DNA from: Bacteroidales bacterium
Lineage (GTDB): Bacteria; Bacteroidota; Bacteroidia; Bacteroidales; Muribaculaceae
DNA: 40,682 nt
Reading direction: 5' to 3'
Assembly: GCA_014800815.1 (NCBI GenBank)
Contig: JAAVFI010000076.1
Coordinates: forward strand, 1 to 40,682
Shown: positions 30,937-38,805 of the stretch, one piece after another
Numbering within the stretch: position 1 is the first letter of the stretch
Layout of the letters: every line of letters starts with the position of its first letter
The notes under the pieces: generated by a model
Databases searched by the model: none
What the model was told of the DNA's origin: nothing
Seen by the model: the letters and a program-made list of their open reading frames with translations, nothing else
Made by a program: the position numbers and the translations under genes

Positions 30937-31680
30937 GGCCTGCCAGAAAATGCGGGCGGCGACAGCCCTCACGCCGTCGGGCTTGACAATCTCGCATATT
31001 GAGCCCGGGCAGGCTTCGGGCCCTTCGGCCACACGGAGCGTCACGGTCTCATCGTAGTGGCACTCGCGGTGGAATACAATGTCGAAGCGCGACGGCACAT
31101 AGTGGTCGTAGTGCTCCAGCGACCAGTGGTTGAGGATGAGCACAAGATACCGCACCGTGTTTACGTGGCGGTTGAAGTCGAGGTCCTTGTATCTGAAGCG
31201 GTAGGTCTCGCTGTCGGCATCCTCAGGCAGCTTGGGGAAGCGCGGAGTCTTGGCGATAGGGCACGGTGAGTCCGCTATGGGGAAAGCCACATTTTCGAGC
31301 GTAGTGAGGTCGGCCACCGTGCGCGATGCAAAGTCCATGGCCGTCCACACCGTGCGCGCGTGTCCGAGAATATTCCCCGCGCAGTCGGTGATAGCGAAAT
31401 TGCGTTCGCTGAAGTGGCGGTTGTAGCTCTCTATCCACGTAGTGAGCGTATATCTCTCGTTGATGCGCGGGTAGCGCAGCATTTCTATTGAAAGCCGGCT
31501 CAGTACCCAGCCTATATTCTTTTTGATCAACGCATCGTAGCCTATACCCAAAGAATTGGCATGTTCGGTGGCAACCTGGATGATTCTCTCGGTAAGAAGG
31601 GTGATAGGCATGCGACCTTCGGCGTCGCTTTCGCCGGCAGTGAGCTGGTAGCTGTGGCTGAATTCGGGCTGGATACACAT
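30928..31680 (-). CDS. Acyl-ACP thioesterase (FatA/FatB-like, double hotdog)
   Basis: 250-residue cytoplasmic enzyme predicted to release free fatty acids from acyl-ACP. The N-terminal hotdog has the family start FSHSYQLTAGESDAEGRM and GWVLSRLSIEMLRYP. The linker leads to the second hotdog with KDLDFNRHVNTVRYL, which holds the catalytic N170 and H172 with D168 nearby. FDIVFHRECHYDETV follows, with the conserved acidic residue. Length is normal for bacterial members. It is a single-gene minus-strand unit between the AT-rich insert and the rimP operon. A -7-like box exists at 31784-31791 but lacks a -33 partner. Confidence 0.93.
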   Translation of the reverse strand: MCIQPEFSHSYQLTAGESDAEGRMPITLLTERIIQVATEHANSLGIGYDALIKKNIGWVLSRLSIEMLRYPRINERYTLTTWIESYNRHFSERNFAITDCAGNILGHARTVWTAMDFASRTVADLTTLENVAFPIADSPCPIAKTPRFPKLPEDADSETYRFRYKDLDFNRHVNTVRYLVLILNHWSLEHYDHYVPSRFDIVFHRECHYDETVTLRVAEGPEACPGSICEIVKPDGVRAVAARIFWQATE

Positions 31681-31828
31681 AGGCGGTAGGTGTTTTAGCC
31701 TCCGTGCGGAGGTGGGTGTTTTATGTCGAGTGTTACCAATAATAACGCGCTTACGCCGATTTGCAATGTTAAATAACTCTAAACAAAGTTAACAACTTCG
31801 TTAAACTCTCGTCCCGCCCTCGGTAGCA

Positions 31829-31860
31829 CTTGTATATCTACACATTATTTATTAATTTTG
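31829..31860 (+). promoter_or_regulatory. Promoter of the rimP-nusA-infB operon
   Basis: CTTG (31829-31832, three of four for the -33 box) and TAATTTTG (31853-31860, exact for TAnnTTTG) are 20 nt apart. Predicted start is near 31866, giving a leader of about 60 nt that contains the hairpin at 31876-31903. Confidence 0.65.
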
Positions 31861-31875
31861 CAACACATCTTCAAG

Positions 31876-31903
31876 AGAGGAGGGGGCTGCGGCTTCCTCC
31901 TCT
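31876..31903 (+). other. Leader hairpin upstream of rimP
   Basis: AGAGGAGG (31876-31883) pairs perfectly with CCTCCTCT (31896-31903) around a 12-nt GC-rich loop. The purine arm is Shine-Dalgarno-like yet hidden in the stem. It sits about 23 nt before the rimP ATG inside the predicted leader. No T-run follows, so it is not a standard terminator. Function unknown. Confidence 0.5.
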
Positions 31904-31926
31904 TCATTTGAGAGAATCAGCAAAAT

Positions 31927-32412
31927 ATGATAGATAAGGAATTATTAAAGAAGACAGTTGCCGAAGCTCTCGGCGACACCGATCTTTTTGTGGTCGATAT
32001 CACGGTAAGCCCCGCCAACGATATCGTGGTGGAGCTCGACTCACCCACAAGTGTCGATATCGACGAATGTGCCGCTATCACACGCCGCATCGAAGAAGTC
32101 TTCGACCGCGATGTTGAGGACTACAGCCTCGAAGTAGGCTCGGCAGGCATCACAGCCGACTTCAAAGTACGCGCACAGTACACCAAGAACCTCGGCAAAG
32201 ACGTCGAGCTTCTCACCCGCGACGGTCGCAAGCTCCGCGGCGTCCTCACCGAAGTGGCCGAAGGCGACCCCGCCGACACTCAGGTGGCATTCACCGTCGA
32301 AGTACCCGTCAAAGTCAAAGAGCCCGGAGCCAAGCGCCCCGTGACACGTCAGGAGGCTCTCGCCCTCACTTCCGACGAGTGCAAATACGTAAGATACGAC
32401 CTGAAATTCTGA
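31927..32412 (+). CDS. rimP: Ribosome maturation factor RimP
   Basis: 161-residue protein that helps mature the 30S subunit. The N-terminal domain contains LFVVDITVSPANDIVVELDSP, the link VDIDECAAITRRIEEVFDRD follows, and the hallmark segment YSLEVGSAGITADFK (about 66-80) leads into the C-terminal SH3-like domain with LGKDVELLTRDGRKLRGVL. The end EALALTSDECKYVRYDLKF is usual in Bacteroidales. It is first in the rimP-nusA-infB order, which is conserved across bacteria and couples ribosome assembly, transcription elongation and initiation factors. Confidence 0.95.
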   Translation: MIDKELLKKTVAEALGDTDLFVVDITVSPANDIVVELDSPTSVDIDECAAITRRIEEVFDRDVEDYSLEVGSAGITADFKVRAQYTKNLGKDVELLTRDGRKLRGVLTEVAEGDPADTQVAFTVEVPVKVKEPGAKRPVTRQEALALTSDECKYVRYDLKF

Positions 32413-32431
32413 TTGTAAAAAAAATAAATGT

Positions 32432-32451
32432 GCAGCTGCCCCGGCAGCTGC
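32432..32451 (+). other. Hairpin between rimP and nusA
   Basis: GCAGCTGCC (32432-32440) and GGCAGCTGC (32443-32451) form a perfect 9-bp GC-rich stem with a 2-nt centre; in RNA the loop would open to four or more bases. No U-run follows, so transcription should continue into nusA. It could be an RNA processing site or a NusA-sensitive pause. Confidence 0.6.
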
Positions 32452-32475
32452 CCGTTAAACCATACTTTATACCCC

Positions 32476-33798
32476 ATGGCAAAGAAAGAGGAAACTCCAA
32501 ATATGGTCGAGCAGTTCTCTGAGTTTAAAGAACTTAAGAACATCGACAAAACCACTATGATAAGCGTGCTCGAGGAATCTTTCCGCAACGTGCTCGCCAA
32601 AATGTTCGGTACCGACGAAAACCTCGACGTAATCCTCAACCCCGACAAGGGCGACGTCCAGATTTTCCAGAACCTTACCGTAGTTCCCGACGGCGAGGTC
32701 GAGAATCCCAATCTCCAGATTTCTCTCTCCGACGCTCGTGCCGACGACGACCCCGAAGCAGAGGTAGGCGAAGAGCACTCTCGCGAAATCATCTTCGAGA
32801 ACTTCGGCCGCCGCGCTATCCTCAACCTCCGTCAGACTCTCCAGAGCCGTATCCTCGACCTCCAGAAAGAAGCCGTTTACGCTAAATTCAAAGAGCTCGA
32901 AGGCGAACTCGTCACCGGCGAAGTTTACCAGATATGGTCGCGTGAAACCCTCCTCCTCGACGACGACAAGAACGAGCTCCTCCTCCCCAAGAGCGAGACT
33001 ATCCCCGGCGACTTCTTCCGCAAAGGCGAGACCGTACGTGCCGTAATCGCAAACGTCGACAATAAGAACAACAACCCCAAAATCACCGTTTCGCGTACCA
33101 ACGAGCAGTTCCTCCGCCGACTCTTCGAACTCGAAGTTCCCGAAATCCACGACGGCCTCATCAACATCCGCGCCGTTGCCCGCATCCCGGGCGAACGCGC
33201 CAAGATTGCCGTTGAAAGCTACGACGACCGCATCGACCCCGTAGGCGCTTGCGTAGGTGTCAAGGGTTCGCGTATCCACGGCATCGTCCGCGAGCTCCGC
33301 AACGAGAATATCGACGTGATATGCTACACCTCGAATCCCGCCCTCTTCATCCAGCGTGCACTCTCGCCCGCGCGTATCTCAAATATACGTCTCGACGAAG
33401 AAGCCCGCAAGGCCGAGGTATTCCTCCGTCCCGAAGAAGTGTCGCTCGCTATTGGTAAGAACGGTCTCAACATCAAGCTCGCCACAATGCTCACCGGCTA
33501 CGAAATCGACGTTTACCGCGATACCGAAATGGTTTACGAAGACGATATCTACCTCGACGACTTCCGCGACGAAATCGACGCATGGGTTATCGACGCACTC
33601 AAGAACATCGGTTGCGTAACAGCCAAGAGCGTCCTCAACACTCCCCGCAACGTCCTCATCGAGAAGTCTGACCTCGAAGAAAACACTATCGACGACGTGC
33701 TCGACATCCTCCGCCGCGAATACGACGAAGAAGAAACTCCCGCCGAAGAGCAGGCCCCCGAAGAAGAAGCTCAAGAGGCTTCCGACGCTCAGAGTTGA
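32476..33798 (+). CDS. nusA: Transcription termination/antitermination factor NusA
   Basis: 440-residue RNA polymerase-binding protein. The N-terminal domain (about 10-125) contacts polymerase; it is followed by an S1 domain (around GEVYQIWSRETLLLDDDKNELLLPKSETIP), then KH1 and KH2. KH-type segments are VGACVGVKGSRIHGIVREL and VSLAIGKNGLNIKLATMLTGYEIDVY. The C-terminus ends in an acidic tail of about 25 residues and lacks the two AR repeats of E. coli NusA, as is common outside Proteobacteria. The ATG at 32476 (MAKKEETPNMVEQF) is chosen; an in-frame start at 32428 would run through the intergenic hairpin and give an unlikely Cys/Pro-rich leader. Confidence 0.96.
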   Translation: MAKKEETPNMVEQFSEFKELKNIDKTTMISVLEESFRNVLAKMFGTDENLDVILNPDKGDVQIFQNLTVVPDGEVENPNLQISLSDARADDDPEAEVGEEHSREIIFENFGRRAILNLRQTLQSRILDLQKEAVYAKFKELEGELVTGEVYQIWSRETLLLDDDKNELLLPKSETIPGDFFRKGETVRAVIANVDNKNNNPKITVSRTNEQFLRRLFELEVPEIHDGLINIRAVARIPGERAKIAVESYDDRIDPVGACVGVKGSRIHGIVRELRNENIDVICYTSNPALFIQRALSPARISNIRLDEEARKAEVFLRPEEVSLAIGKNGLNIKLATMLTGYEIDVYRDTEMVYEDDIYLDDFRDEIDAWVIDALKNIGCVTAKSVLNTPRNVLIEKSDLEENTIDDVLDILRREYDEEETPAEEQAPEEEAQEASDAQS

Positions 33799-33854
33799 AA
33801 GTATGCCCCTCCCCGCGGATTCGCGGACGAGGCTGACCCGATAATGCATACTTT
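33798..33854 (+). other. Structured RNA segment between nusA and infB
   Basis: AAAGTATGC (33798-33806) pairs with GCATACTTT (33846-33854), enclosing a nested stem CCTC/GAGG (33808-33811, 33829-33832) with CCGCG/CGCGG (33813-33817, 33822-33826) closed by a GATT loop. It starts on the last base of nusA. The 104-nt gap to infB is the longest in this operon. No T-run follows, so it looks like a processing or regulatory element more than a terminator. Confidence 0.5.
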
Positions 33855-33902
33855 CCTACTCTAACCCGAAGCCAAGCGCTTCTAAATACAGAAATCTCCA
33901 TA

Positions 33903-36900
33903 ATGGCCAAGACGAAAATAAGCAAAATAGCAAAAGACCTGAACGTCTCGCTCCCGACTGTCATCGAATTCCTCAGCAAAAAGGGAATAAGCATCGATGA
34001 GAATCCGAATACACGCGTGGAAGACGACATTGTCGACCTTCTCATGGGTGCATTCAAGAGCGATAAGGACCTCAAGACCCGTTCAGCTCAGATTACAACC
34101 GAACGGAAAGAGAACCGCGCCCGCCCCGCCGCTCCCGCAGAGCCCGAACGACCCACTGTAGCCCAGAAGCCCCGCATTCTCGGCAAACTCGAATTGGATT
34201 CGAAGGGCAACCCCATTGTTCGCAAACCCGAAGAAGCTGCTCCTGCCGCACCCAAGGCCGATGCTCCCAAGGCTCCCGAAGCACCCAAGGCTGAGGCGCC
34301 TAAGGCCGAGTCTCCCAAAGCTCCCGAGGCTCCCAAGGCACAGGAAGCTCCCAAGGTAGAGGCACCCAAGGCTCCCGAGGCACCCAAAGCACCGGAAGCT
34401 CCCAAAGCGGCTCCCGCTCCCAAGCCCGCAGCTCCCAAGCCCGAGGCTCCTAAAGCGGAGGCTCCCAAAGCTCCCGAAGCGCCTAAGGCTCAGGAAGCTC
34501 CCAAGGCACAACCCGGATCCGAAATCAAAACTACTACAGCTATAGAAACCGAGAAAAAAGCTGCACCCGCTCCTCAGCCTGCAGCACAGAATGCTCCCAA
34601 AGAGGAGCAGAAGGCCGAGCCTGAAATTTTCACTATCGGGCGTTCGACTCCCACTCCCTCGCTCAACATCGTGGGTAAGATCGACCTCGACGCTATCAAT
34701 CAGACCACAAGGCCCAAAAAGAAAGGCAAAGACGACCGCAAGCGTCCCGGCGACGCTGCCGGTGATGCCGACCGTAAGAAACGTCGCCGTATTTCCGGCA
34801 AAGAAAAAGTCGACATCGAGAAGGCTGGCCGTTCGGTCACCGCTTCCGATGCGCGTCCCAATGCCGACGGTCGCCGCGACGGTAATCGTTCCGACAACAA
34901 CAACCGCGGCAACGGCGGCGGTGGCAACGGTCGTAACGGTGGCGGCAATGGCCGCGGTCGCAACGGCGGTGGCAATCCCCAGCGCAAACCGGCTCCCCAG
35001 CCCGAAGTAAACGAAGAAGACGTACAGAAGCAGGTAAAGGAAACCCTCGCTCGCCTCACAGCCAAAGACAAGGGCCTCAAGAAAGGCGCTAAGTGGCGTA
35101 AGGAAAAGCGCGAGGCCATAGCTTCTCGCGAGCGTCAGGCACACCAGGCCGAAGAAGCCGAAAGCAAGGTGCTCAAGCTCACCGAGTTCGTTACCGCAAA
35201 CGACCTCGCCGTCATGATGGACGTGCCCGTCAACAGCGTCATCGCCACATGTATGAACCTCGGCGTTATGGTGTCTATCAACCAGCGTCTTGATGCCGAG
35301 ACTATCAATATCGTTGCCGACGAATTCGGCTTCACCACCGAATACGTTTCTGCCGAAGTGGCCGATGCCATTGCGCAGGAAGAAGACAGCGAAGAAGATC
35401 TCGTAAGCCGTCCGCCCGTTGTCACCGTCATGGGTCACGTCGACCACGGTAAGACATCGCTCCTCGACTACATCCGTAAGGCTAATGTAATCGCAGGCGA
35501 GGCCGGCGGTATCACACAGCACATCGGCTCTTACAGCGTTACACTCCAGGACGGTCGTCACATCACCTTCCTCGATACCCCCGGTCACGAAGCGTTCACC
35601 GCTATGCGTGCTCGTGGTGCCAAGGTCACCGACCTTGTTATCATCATCGTGGCTGCCGACGACAACGTCATGCCGCAGACCGTCGAGGCTATCAACCACG
35701 CATCTGCCGCAGGCGTGCCTATCGTGTTCGCTATCAACAAGATTGATAAGCCCCACGCAAACCCCGACAAGATCAAGGAAGAACTCGCCGCCATGAACTA
35801 CCTCGTAGAAGAGTGGGGCGGTAAGTACCAGAGCCAGGATATCTCTGCCAAGAAAGGTATCGGCGTGGAAGAACTCATGGAAAAGGTACTCCTCGAAGCC
35901 GAGCTCCTCGACCTCAAGGCAAACCCCAAACGTCGCGCCGTAGGTACAATCATCGAATCCTCGCTCGACAAGGGCCGCGGCTACGTGGCAAACGTACTCG
36001 TCCAGAACGGTACACTCCGCGTAGGCGACGTAGTCCTCGCCGGCAACCACTACGGCAAGGTCAAGGCTATGTTCAACGAGCGTAACCAGCGCATCAAAGA
36101 AGCAGGTCCCGCTACACCCGCACTCGTGCTCGGCCTCAACGGCGCTCCTACCGCAGGCGATACCTTCAACGTGCTCGAAACCGAACAGGAAGCGCGCGAC
36201 ATCGCCGCCAAGCGTGAACAGCTCGCCCGCGAGCAGGGTCTCCGCACCACCAAGATGCTCACCCTCGAAGATATCGGTCGCCGTCGTGCTATCGGCAACT
36301 TCCAGGAGCTCAACATCATCGTCAAAGGCGACGTCGACGGCTCTATCGAAGCACTCTCCGACTCTCTCATCAAACTCTCTACCGAAGAAGTACAGGTCAA
36401 CGTACTCCACAAGGCCGTCGGCGAAATCTCCGAGAGCGACGTTACACTCGCTGCAGCTTCCGATGCTATCATCATCGGCTTCCAGGTGCGTCCCAGCGTA
36501 GCAGCACGCCGTGCTGCAGAGCGCGACGGCGTACAGATACGTCTCTACTCTGTCATCTACCAGGCTATCGAAGAAGTCAAGGACGCTATGGTCGGACTTC
36601 TCGCCCCCGAAATCAAGGAAGAAATCACCGGTACCGCCGAAGTACTCGAGACATTCAAGGTTTCGAAAGTCGGCACTATCGCAGGTGCTATCGTCCGCGA
36701 GGGCAAGATCAAGCGTGGCTCGAAAGTTCGCCTCATCCGCGACGGTATCGTACGCTACACCGGCGAGCTCGGCAGCCTCAAGCGCTTCAAAGACGATGCC
36801 AAAGAAGTCCTCTCGGGCTTCGACTGCGGTATCTCGATTGCCGGATACAACGATATCCAGGTGGGCGACCTCATCGAAGGCTTCGAAGAGAAAGAAGTAT

Positions 36901-36914
36901 CACGTACTCTCTGA
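33903..36914 (+). CDS. infB: Translation initiation factor IF-2
   Basis: 1003-residue GTPase that brings initiator tRNA to the 30S subunit. The N-terminal IF2N-type helix-turn segment [20 protein letters not shown] (5-24) is followed by a very long low-complexity region. It contains a Pro/Ala/Lys/Glu tract of KAPEAPKA type (about 115-205), then a Gly/Asn/Arg-rich tract (about 325-360). A second IF2N-like domain lies near 430-480. The G domain begins with G511-H-V-D-H-G-K-T518 (G1), followed by DTPGHEAF (G3) and NKIDKP (G4). Domains II, III and C2 follow to the end ([14 protein letters not shown]). About 500 residues before the G domain is long even for this family. Third gene of the rimP operon. 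Confidence 0.97.
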   Translation: MAKTKISKIAKDLNVSLPTVIEFLSKKGISIDENPNTRVEDDIVDLLMGAFKSDKDLKTRSAQITTERKENRARPAAPAEPERPTVAQKPRILGKLELDSKGNPIVRKPEEAAPAAPKADAPKAPEAPKAEAPKAESPKAPEAPKAQEAPKVEAPKAPEAPKAPEAPKAAPAPKPAAPKPEAPKAEAPKAPEAPKAQEAPKAQPGSEIKTTTAIETEKKAAPAPQPAAQNAPKEEQKAEPEIFTIGRSTPTPSLNIVGKIDLDAINQTTRPKKKGKDDRKRPGDAAGDADRKKRRRISGKEKVDIEKAGRSVTASDARPNADGRRDGNRSDNNNRGNGGGGNGRNGGGNGRGRNGGGNPQRKPAPQPEVNEEDVQKQVKETLARLTAKDKGLKKGAKWRKEKREAIASRERQAHQAEEAESKVLKLTEFVTANDLAVMMDVPVNSVIATCMNLGVMVSINQRLDAETINIVADEFGFTTEYVSAEVADAIAQEEDSEEDLVSRPPVVTVMGHVDHGKTSLLDYIRKANVIAGEAGGITQHIGSYSVTLQDGRHITFLDTPGHEAFTAMRARGAKVTDLVIIIVAADDNVMPQTVEAINHASAAGVPIVFAINKIDKPHANPDKIKEELAAMNYLVEEWGGKYQSQDISAKKGIGVEELMEKVLLEAELLDLKANPKRRAVGTIIESSLDKGRGYVANVLVQNGTLRVGDVVLAGNHYGKVKAMFNERNQRIKEAGPATPALVLGLNGAPTAGDTFNVLETEQEARDIAAKREQLAREQGLRTTKMLTLEDIGRRRAIGNFQELNIIVKGDVDGSIEALSDSLIKLSTEEVQVNVLHKAVGEISESDVTLAAASDAIIIGFQVRPSVAARRAAERDGVQIRLYSVIYQAIEEVKDAMVGLLAPEIKEEITGTAEVLETFKVSKVGTIAGAIVREGKIKRGSKVRLIRDGIVRYTGELGSLKRFKDDAKEVLSGFDCGISIAGYNDIQVGDLIEGFEEKEVSRTL
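34250..34510 (+). repeat. Degenerate repeat tract coding the KAPEAPKA region of IF-2
   Basis: In-frame, imperfect repeats of CCCAAGGCTCCCGAGGC-like units code for runs of PKAPEAPKA and PKAEAPKA in IF-2. The unit is not fixed in length (mostly 9-18 nt) and third positions vary, so protein-level selection for composition is likely. Such tracts often vary in length between strains. Confidence 0.75.
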
Positions 36915-36938
36915 TAAGTACTTATCCCTCCACTGAGG

Positions 36939-37421
36939 ATGACTACTACGGTGCACCTCAACATCGGAACTAACATAGGCGACCGCCGGGCTGCTTTGGC
37001 CCGCGCGGTCGCCTCTTTATCTTCCCGCGAGCCCTTTGCCGGCGCAAGCATGCGCCTCTCCAAAGTCGTCGAGAGCCCTCCATGGGGCTACGAGTCGCCC
37101 AATCCCTACCTCAATCAGGCTGTCGCCTTCACCCTCGTGCGCACCGCTCCGTGGGACGCCGACTCACTCCACAGCCTCCTCGACGCCGTACAGCAGGCCG
37201 AGCGCGACGCCGGAGCCACAGCGCACCGCAACCCCGACGGCACCTACCGCGACCGCACCGTCGATATCGACATCATAGCCGTCGACGAGCTCATCTTCAC
37301 CTCCCCGCGTCTCACGCTCCCGCACCCGCGCATGCACCTGCGCCCCTTCGTCGCAGGCCCACTGCTTGAGCTCGCTCCCGGCTGGCGACATCCCGCCGGC
37401 CAAAACCTTGAGATGCTTTAA
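36939..37421 (+). CDS. folK: 2-amino-4-hydroxy-6-hydroxymethyldihydropteridine diphosphokinase FolK
   Basis: 160-residue folate-pathway enzyme that transfers pyrophosphate from ATP to 6-hydroxymethyl-7,8-dihydropterin. Family motifs: HLNIGTNIGDRRAALARAV (6-24), SPPWGYESPNPYLNQAVAF, the metal-binding DRTVDIDIIA and LPHPRMHLRPFVAGPL. Length is typical. It starts 24 nt after infB with no promoter or terminator seen between, so it probably shares the rimP operon transcript. Neither folP nor folB is nearby. Confidence 0.95.
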   Translation: MTTTVHLNIGTNIGDRRAALARAVASLSSREPFAGASMRLSKVVESPPWGYESPNPYLNQAVAFTLVRTAPWDADSLHSLLDAVQQAERDAGATAHRNPDGTYRDRTVDIDIIAVDELIFTSPRLTLPHPRMHLRPFVAGPLLELAPGWRHPAGQNLEML

Positions 37422-37432
37422 TTTGTTAATCC

Positions 37433-37464
37433 GTTGGGAAGACGGGTAAAAATACCTATCTTTG
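37433..37464 (+). promoter_or_regulatory. Promoter of the FKBP gene cluster
   Basis: GTTG (37433-37436, three of four for the -33 box) and TATCTTTG (37457-37464, exact for TAnnTTTG) are 20 nt apart. The predicted start near 37470 leaves a leader of about 16 nt before the first FKBP gene. Confidence 0.65.
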
Positions 37465-37485
37465 CCACTAAATACATAACTGACT

Positions 37486-38115
37486 ATGGAAACAAAAGAA
37501 TTTGACCGCCTGAGCTACGCGCTCGGCCTCAGCATGGGACACAACTTCCGTGCCTCAGGTATAAATGAAATCAATGTTGAAGACTTCGCCGACGGCGTAG
37601 CTGCCGTTTTCTACGGAAATCAGCCCAAGATGACTATCGACGAGGCTAAAGAAGTAATCAACGCATTCTTCTCGAAACTTCAGGAAAAACAGCAGGCCGA
37701 AGCCGCAGCTATGGCCGAACTCAACGAGAAATCCGGCAAGGAATTCCTCGAGAAAAACGGTCAGCGTGCCGAAGTAAAGACCACACCCTCGGGCCTCCAG
37801 TACGAAGTACTCACCGAAGGCAACGGTCCCAAGCCCTCAGTAGGCGATCAGGTGACCGTACACTACACCGGCAAGCTCATCGACGGCACCGTATTCGACT
37901 CAAGCGTCGACCGCGGCGAACCCGCCACTTTCGGTGTCACCCAGGTTATTCCCGGTTGGGTTGAAGCACTTCAGCTAATGTCCGCCGGCTCAAAGTGGCG
38001 TCTCTTCATCCCCTCGGCACTCGCATACGGTCCTCAGGGTGCAGGCGGCATCATCGGCCCCAACCAGACACTTATTTTCGACGTCGAACTCCTCGAAGTT
38101 GTAGGTAAGAAATGA
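37486..38115 (+). CDS. FKBP-type peptidyl-prolyl isomerase, cytoplasmic (FklB-like)
   Basis: 209-residue isomerase without a signal peptide. An N-terminal helical FKBP_N-type domain (about 1-100: FDRLSYALGLSMGHNF through FLEKNGQRAEV) would provide dimerisation. The C-terminal FKBP domain keeps the active-site residues: Y in VHYTGKL, FD in TVFDSS, VIPGW, the AYGPQGAGG loop and the FDVELLEV end strand. It is therefore expected to be catalytically active on prolyl bonds or to act as a chaperone. It has its own promoter and overlaps the next FKBP gene by 4 bp (ATGA). Confidence 0.93.
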   Translation: METKEFDRLSYALGLSMGHNFRASGINEINVEDFADGVAAVFYGNQPKMTIDEAKEVINAFFSKLQEKQQAEAAAMAELNEKSGKEFLEKNGQRAEVKTTPSGLQYEVLTEGNGPKPSVGDQVTVHYTGKLIDGTVFDSSVDRGEPATFGVTQVIPGWVEALQLMSAGSKWRLFIPSALAYGPQGAGGIIGPNQTLIFDVELLEVVGKK

Positions 38116-38774
38116 TGAAACGAACCATTGCGGCTCTCATGGCTGCTGCGGCACTCTCCGCGGCAGCTCAGAGCACCGCTGCCGACTCGCTCAACCGCGC
38201 GGTGGCTACATTCATGGCATCCAACTTCAAGATTGCCGTGGAAAATGCCCTCGCCGACCTGCGGGTTACAGGTCTTGAAATCGACACCGCGCAGGTCAAG
38301 ACCCTCCTCCTCGACGAGCTCGTCACACCCTATAGCGCCGAAGCCCACTCAGCCGCAAGCGACTACATAGAGCGTGCCATAGAGCTCAAAGCACGCGCCG
38401 AAAGCGACGCCCTCCTCGAGCGTGCAGCCAAGGCCCCCGGTGCCCGGATTCTCCCCGGCGGACTCGTCCTCGAGACCATTACACCGGGTACAGGTGCAAA
38501 CCCCACCGAAAGCTCCGTAGTGGCCATCCGCTACGCTGTTTCACTCCCCGACGGCAACGTATTCGATTCGATCGGACCCGAAGAGCCGCCAATGGTCACC
38601 CCCCTTGCCCAGCTTACCAAAGGCATGGCCGAAGGCCTCACACACATGCAGGCCGGGGGCAACTACCGCCTCACCGTACCCTCCGACCTCGCCTACGGCT
38701 CCCAGGGAGTTCCCGGTGTCATTCCGCCCGACTGCGCACTCCAGTTTGTAGTCGAGCTTGTAGAGATCAAATAA
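38112..38774 (+). CDS. Exported FKBP-like protein with degenerate active site
   Basis: 220-residue protein with a signal peptide (about 1-19, KRTIAALMAAAALSAAAQ), so periplasmic. An N-terminal helical part precedes an FKBP domain from about 115. The domain keeps the Y of IRYAVSL, FD in NVFDS and AYGSQGVPG. The VIPGW segment that lines the pocket is replaced by LTKGM, so prolyl isomerase activity may be weak and a chaperone role is possible. The start codon overlaps the upstream stop as ATGATG, and the second ATG three bases later is an equally good start. Translation is probably coupled to the cytoplasmic FKBP gene. Confidence 0.88.
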   Translation: MMKRTIAALMAAAALSAAAQSTAADSLNRAVATFMASNFKIAVENALADLRVTGLEIDTAQVKTLLLDELVTPYSAEAHSAASDYIERAIELKARAESDALLERAAKAPGARILPGGLVLETITPGTGANPTESSVVAIRYAVSLPDGNVFDSIGPEEPPMVTPLAQLTKGMAEGLTHMQAGGNYRLTVPSDLAYGSQGVPGVIPPDCALQFVVELVEIK

Positions 38775-38805
38775 TCAATAATTAAAAAATAACGTTACAG
38801 CTATT

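Noticed and set aside
31784-31791. Minus-strand TAACTTTG as promoter of the thioesterase gene
   Set aside because: The -7 box is exact but nothing like TTTG lies 19-21 nt upstream, and it would leave a leader of about 97 nt. Kept only as a remark.
34083-36410. A long open frame on the minus strand opposite infB (775 codons)
   Set aside because: It is a mirror of the biased codon use of infB. Its translation is low-complexity without any family motif, while the plus-strand frame is an unmistakable IF-2.
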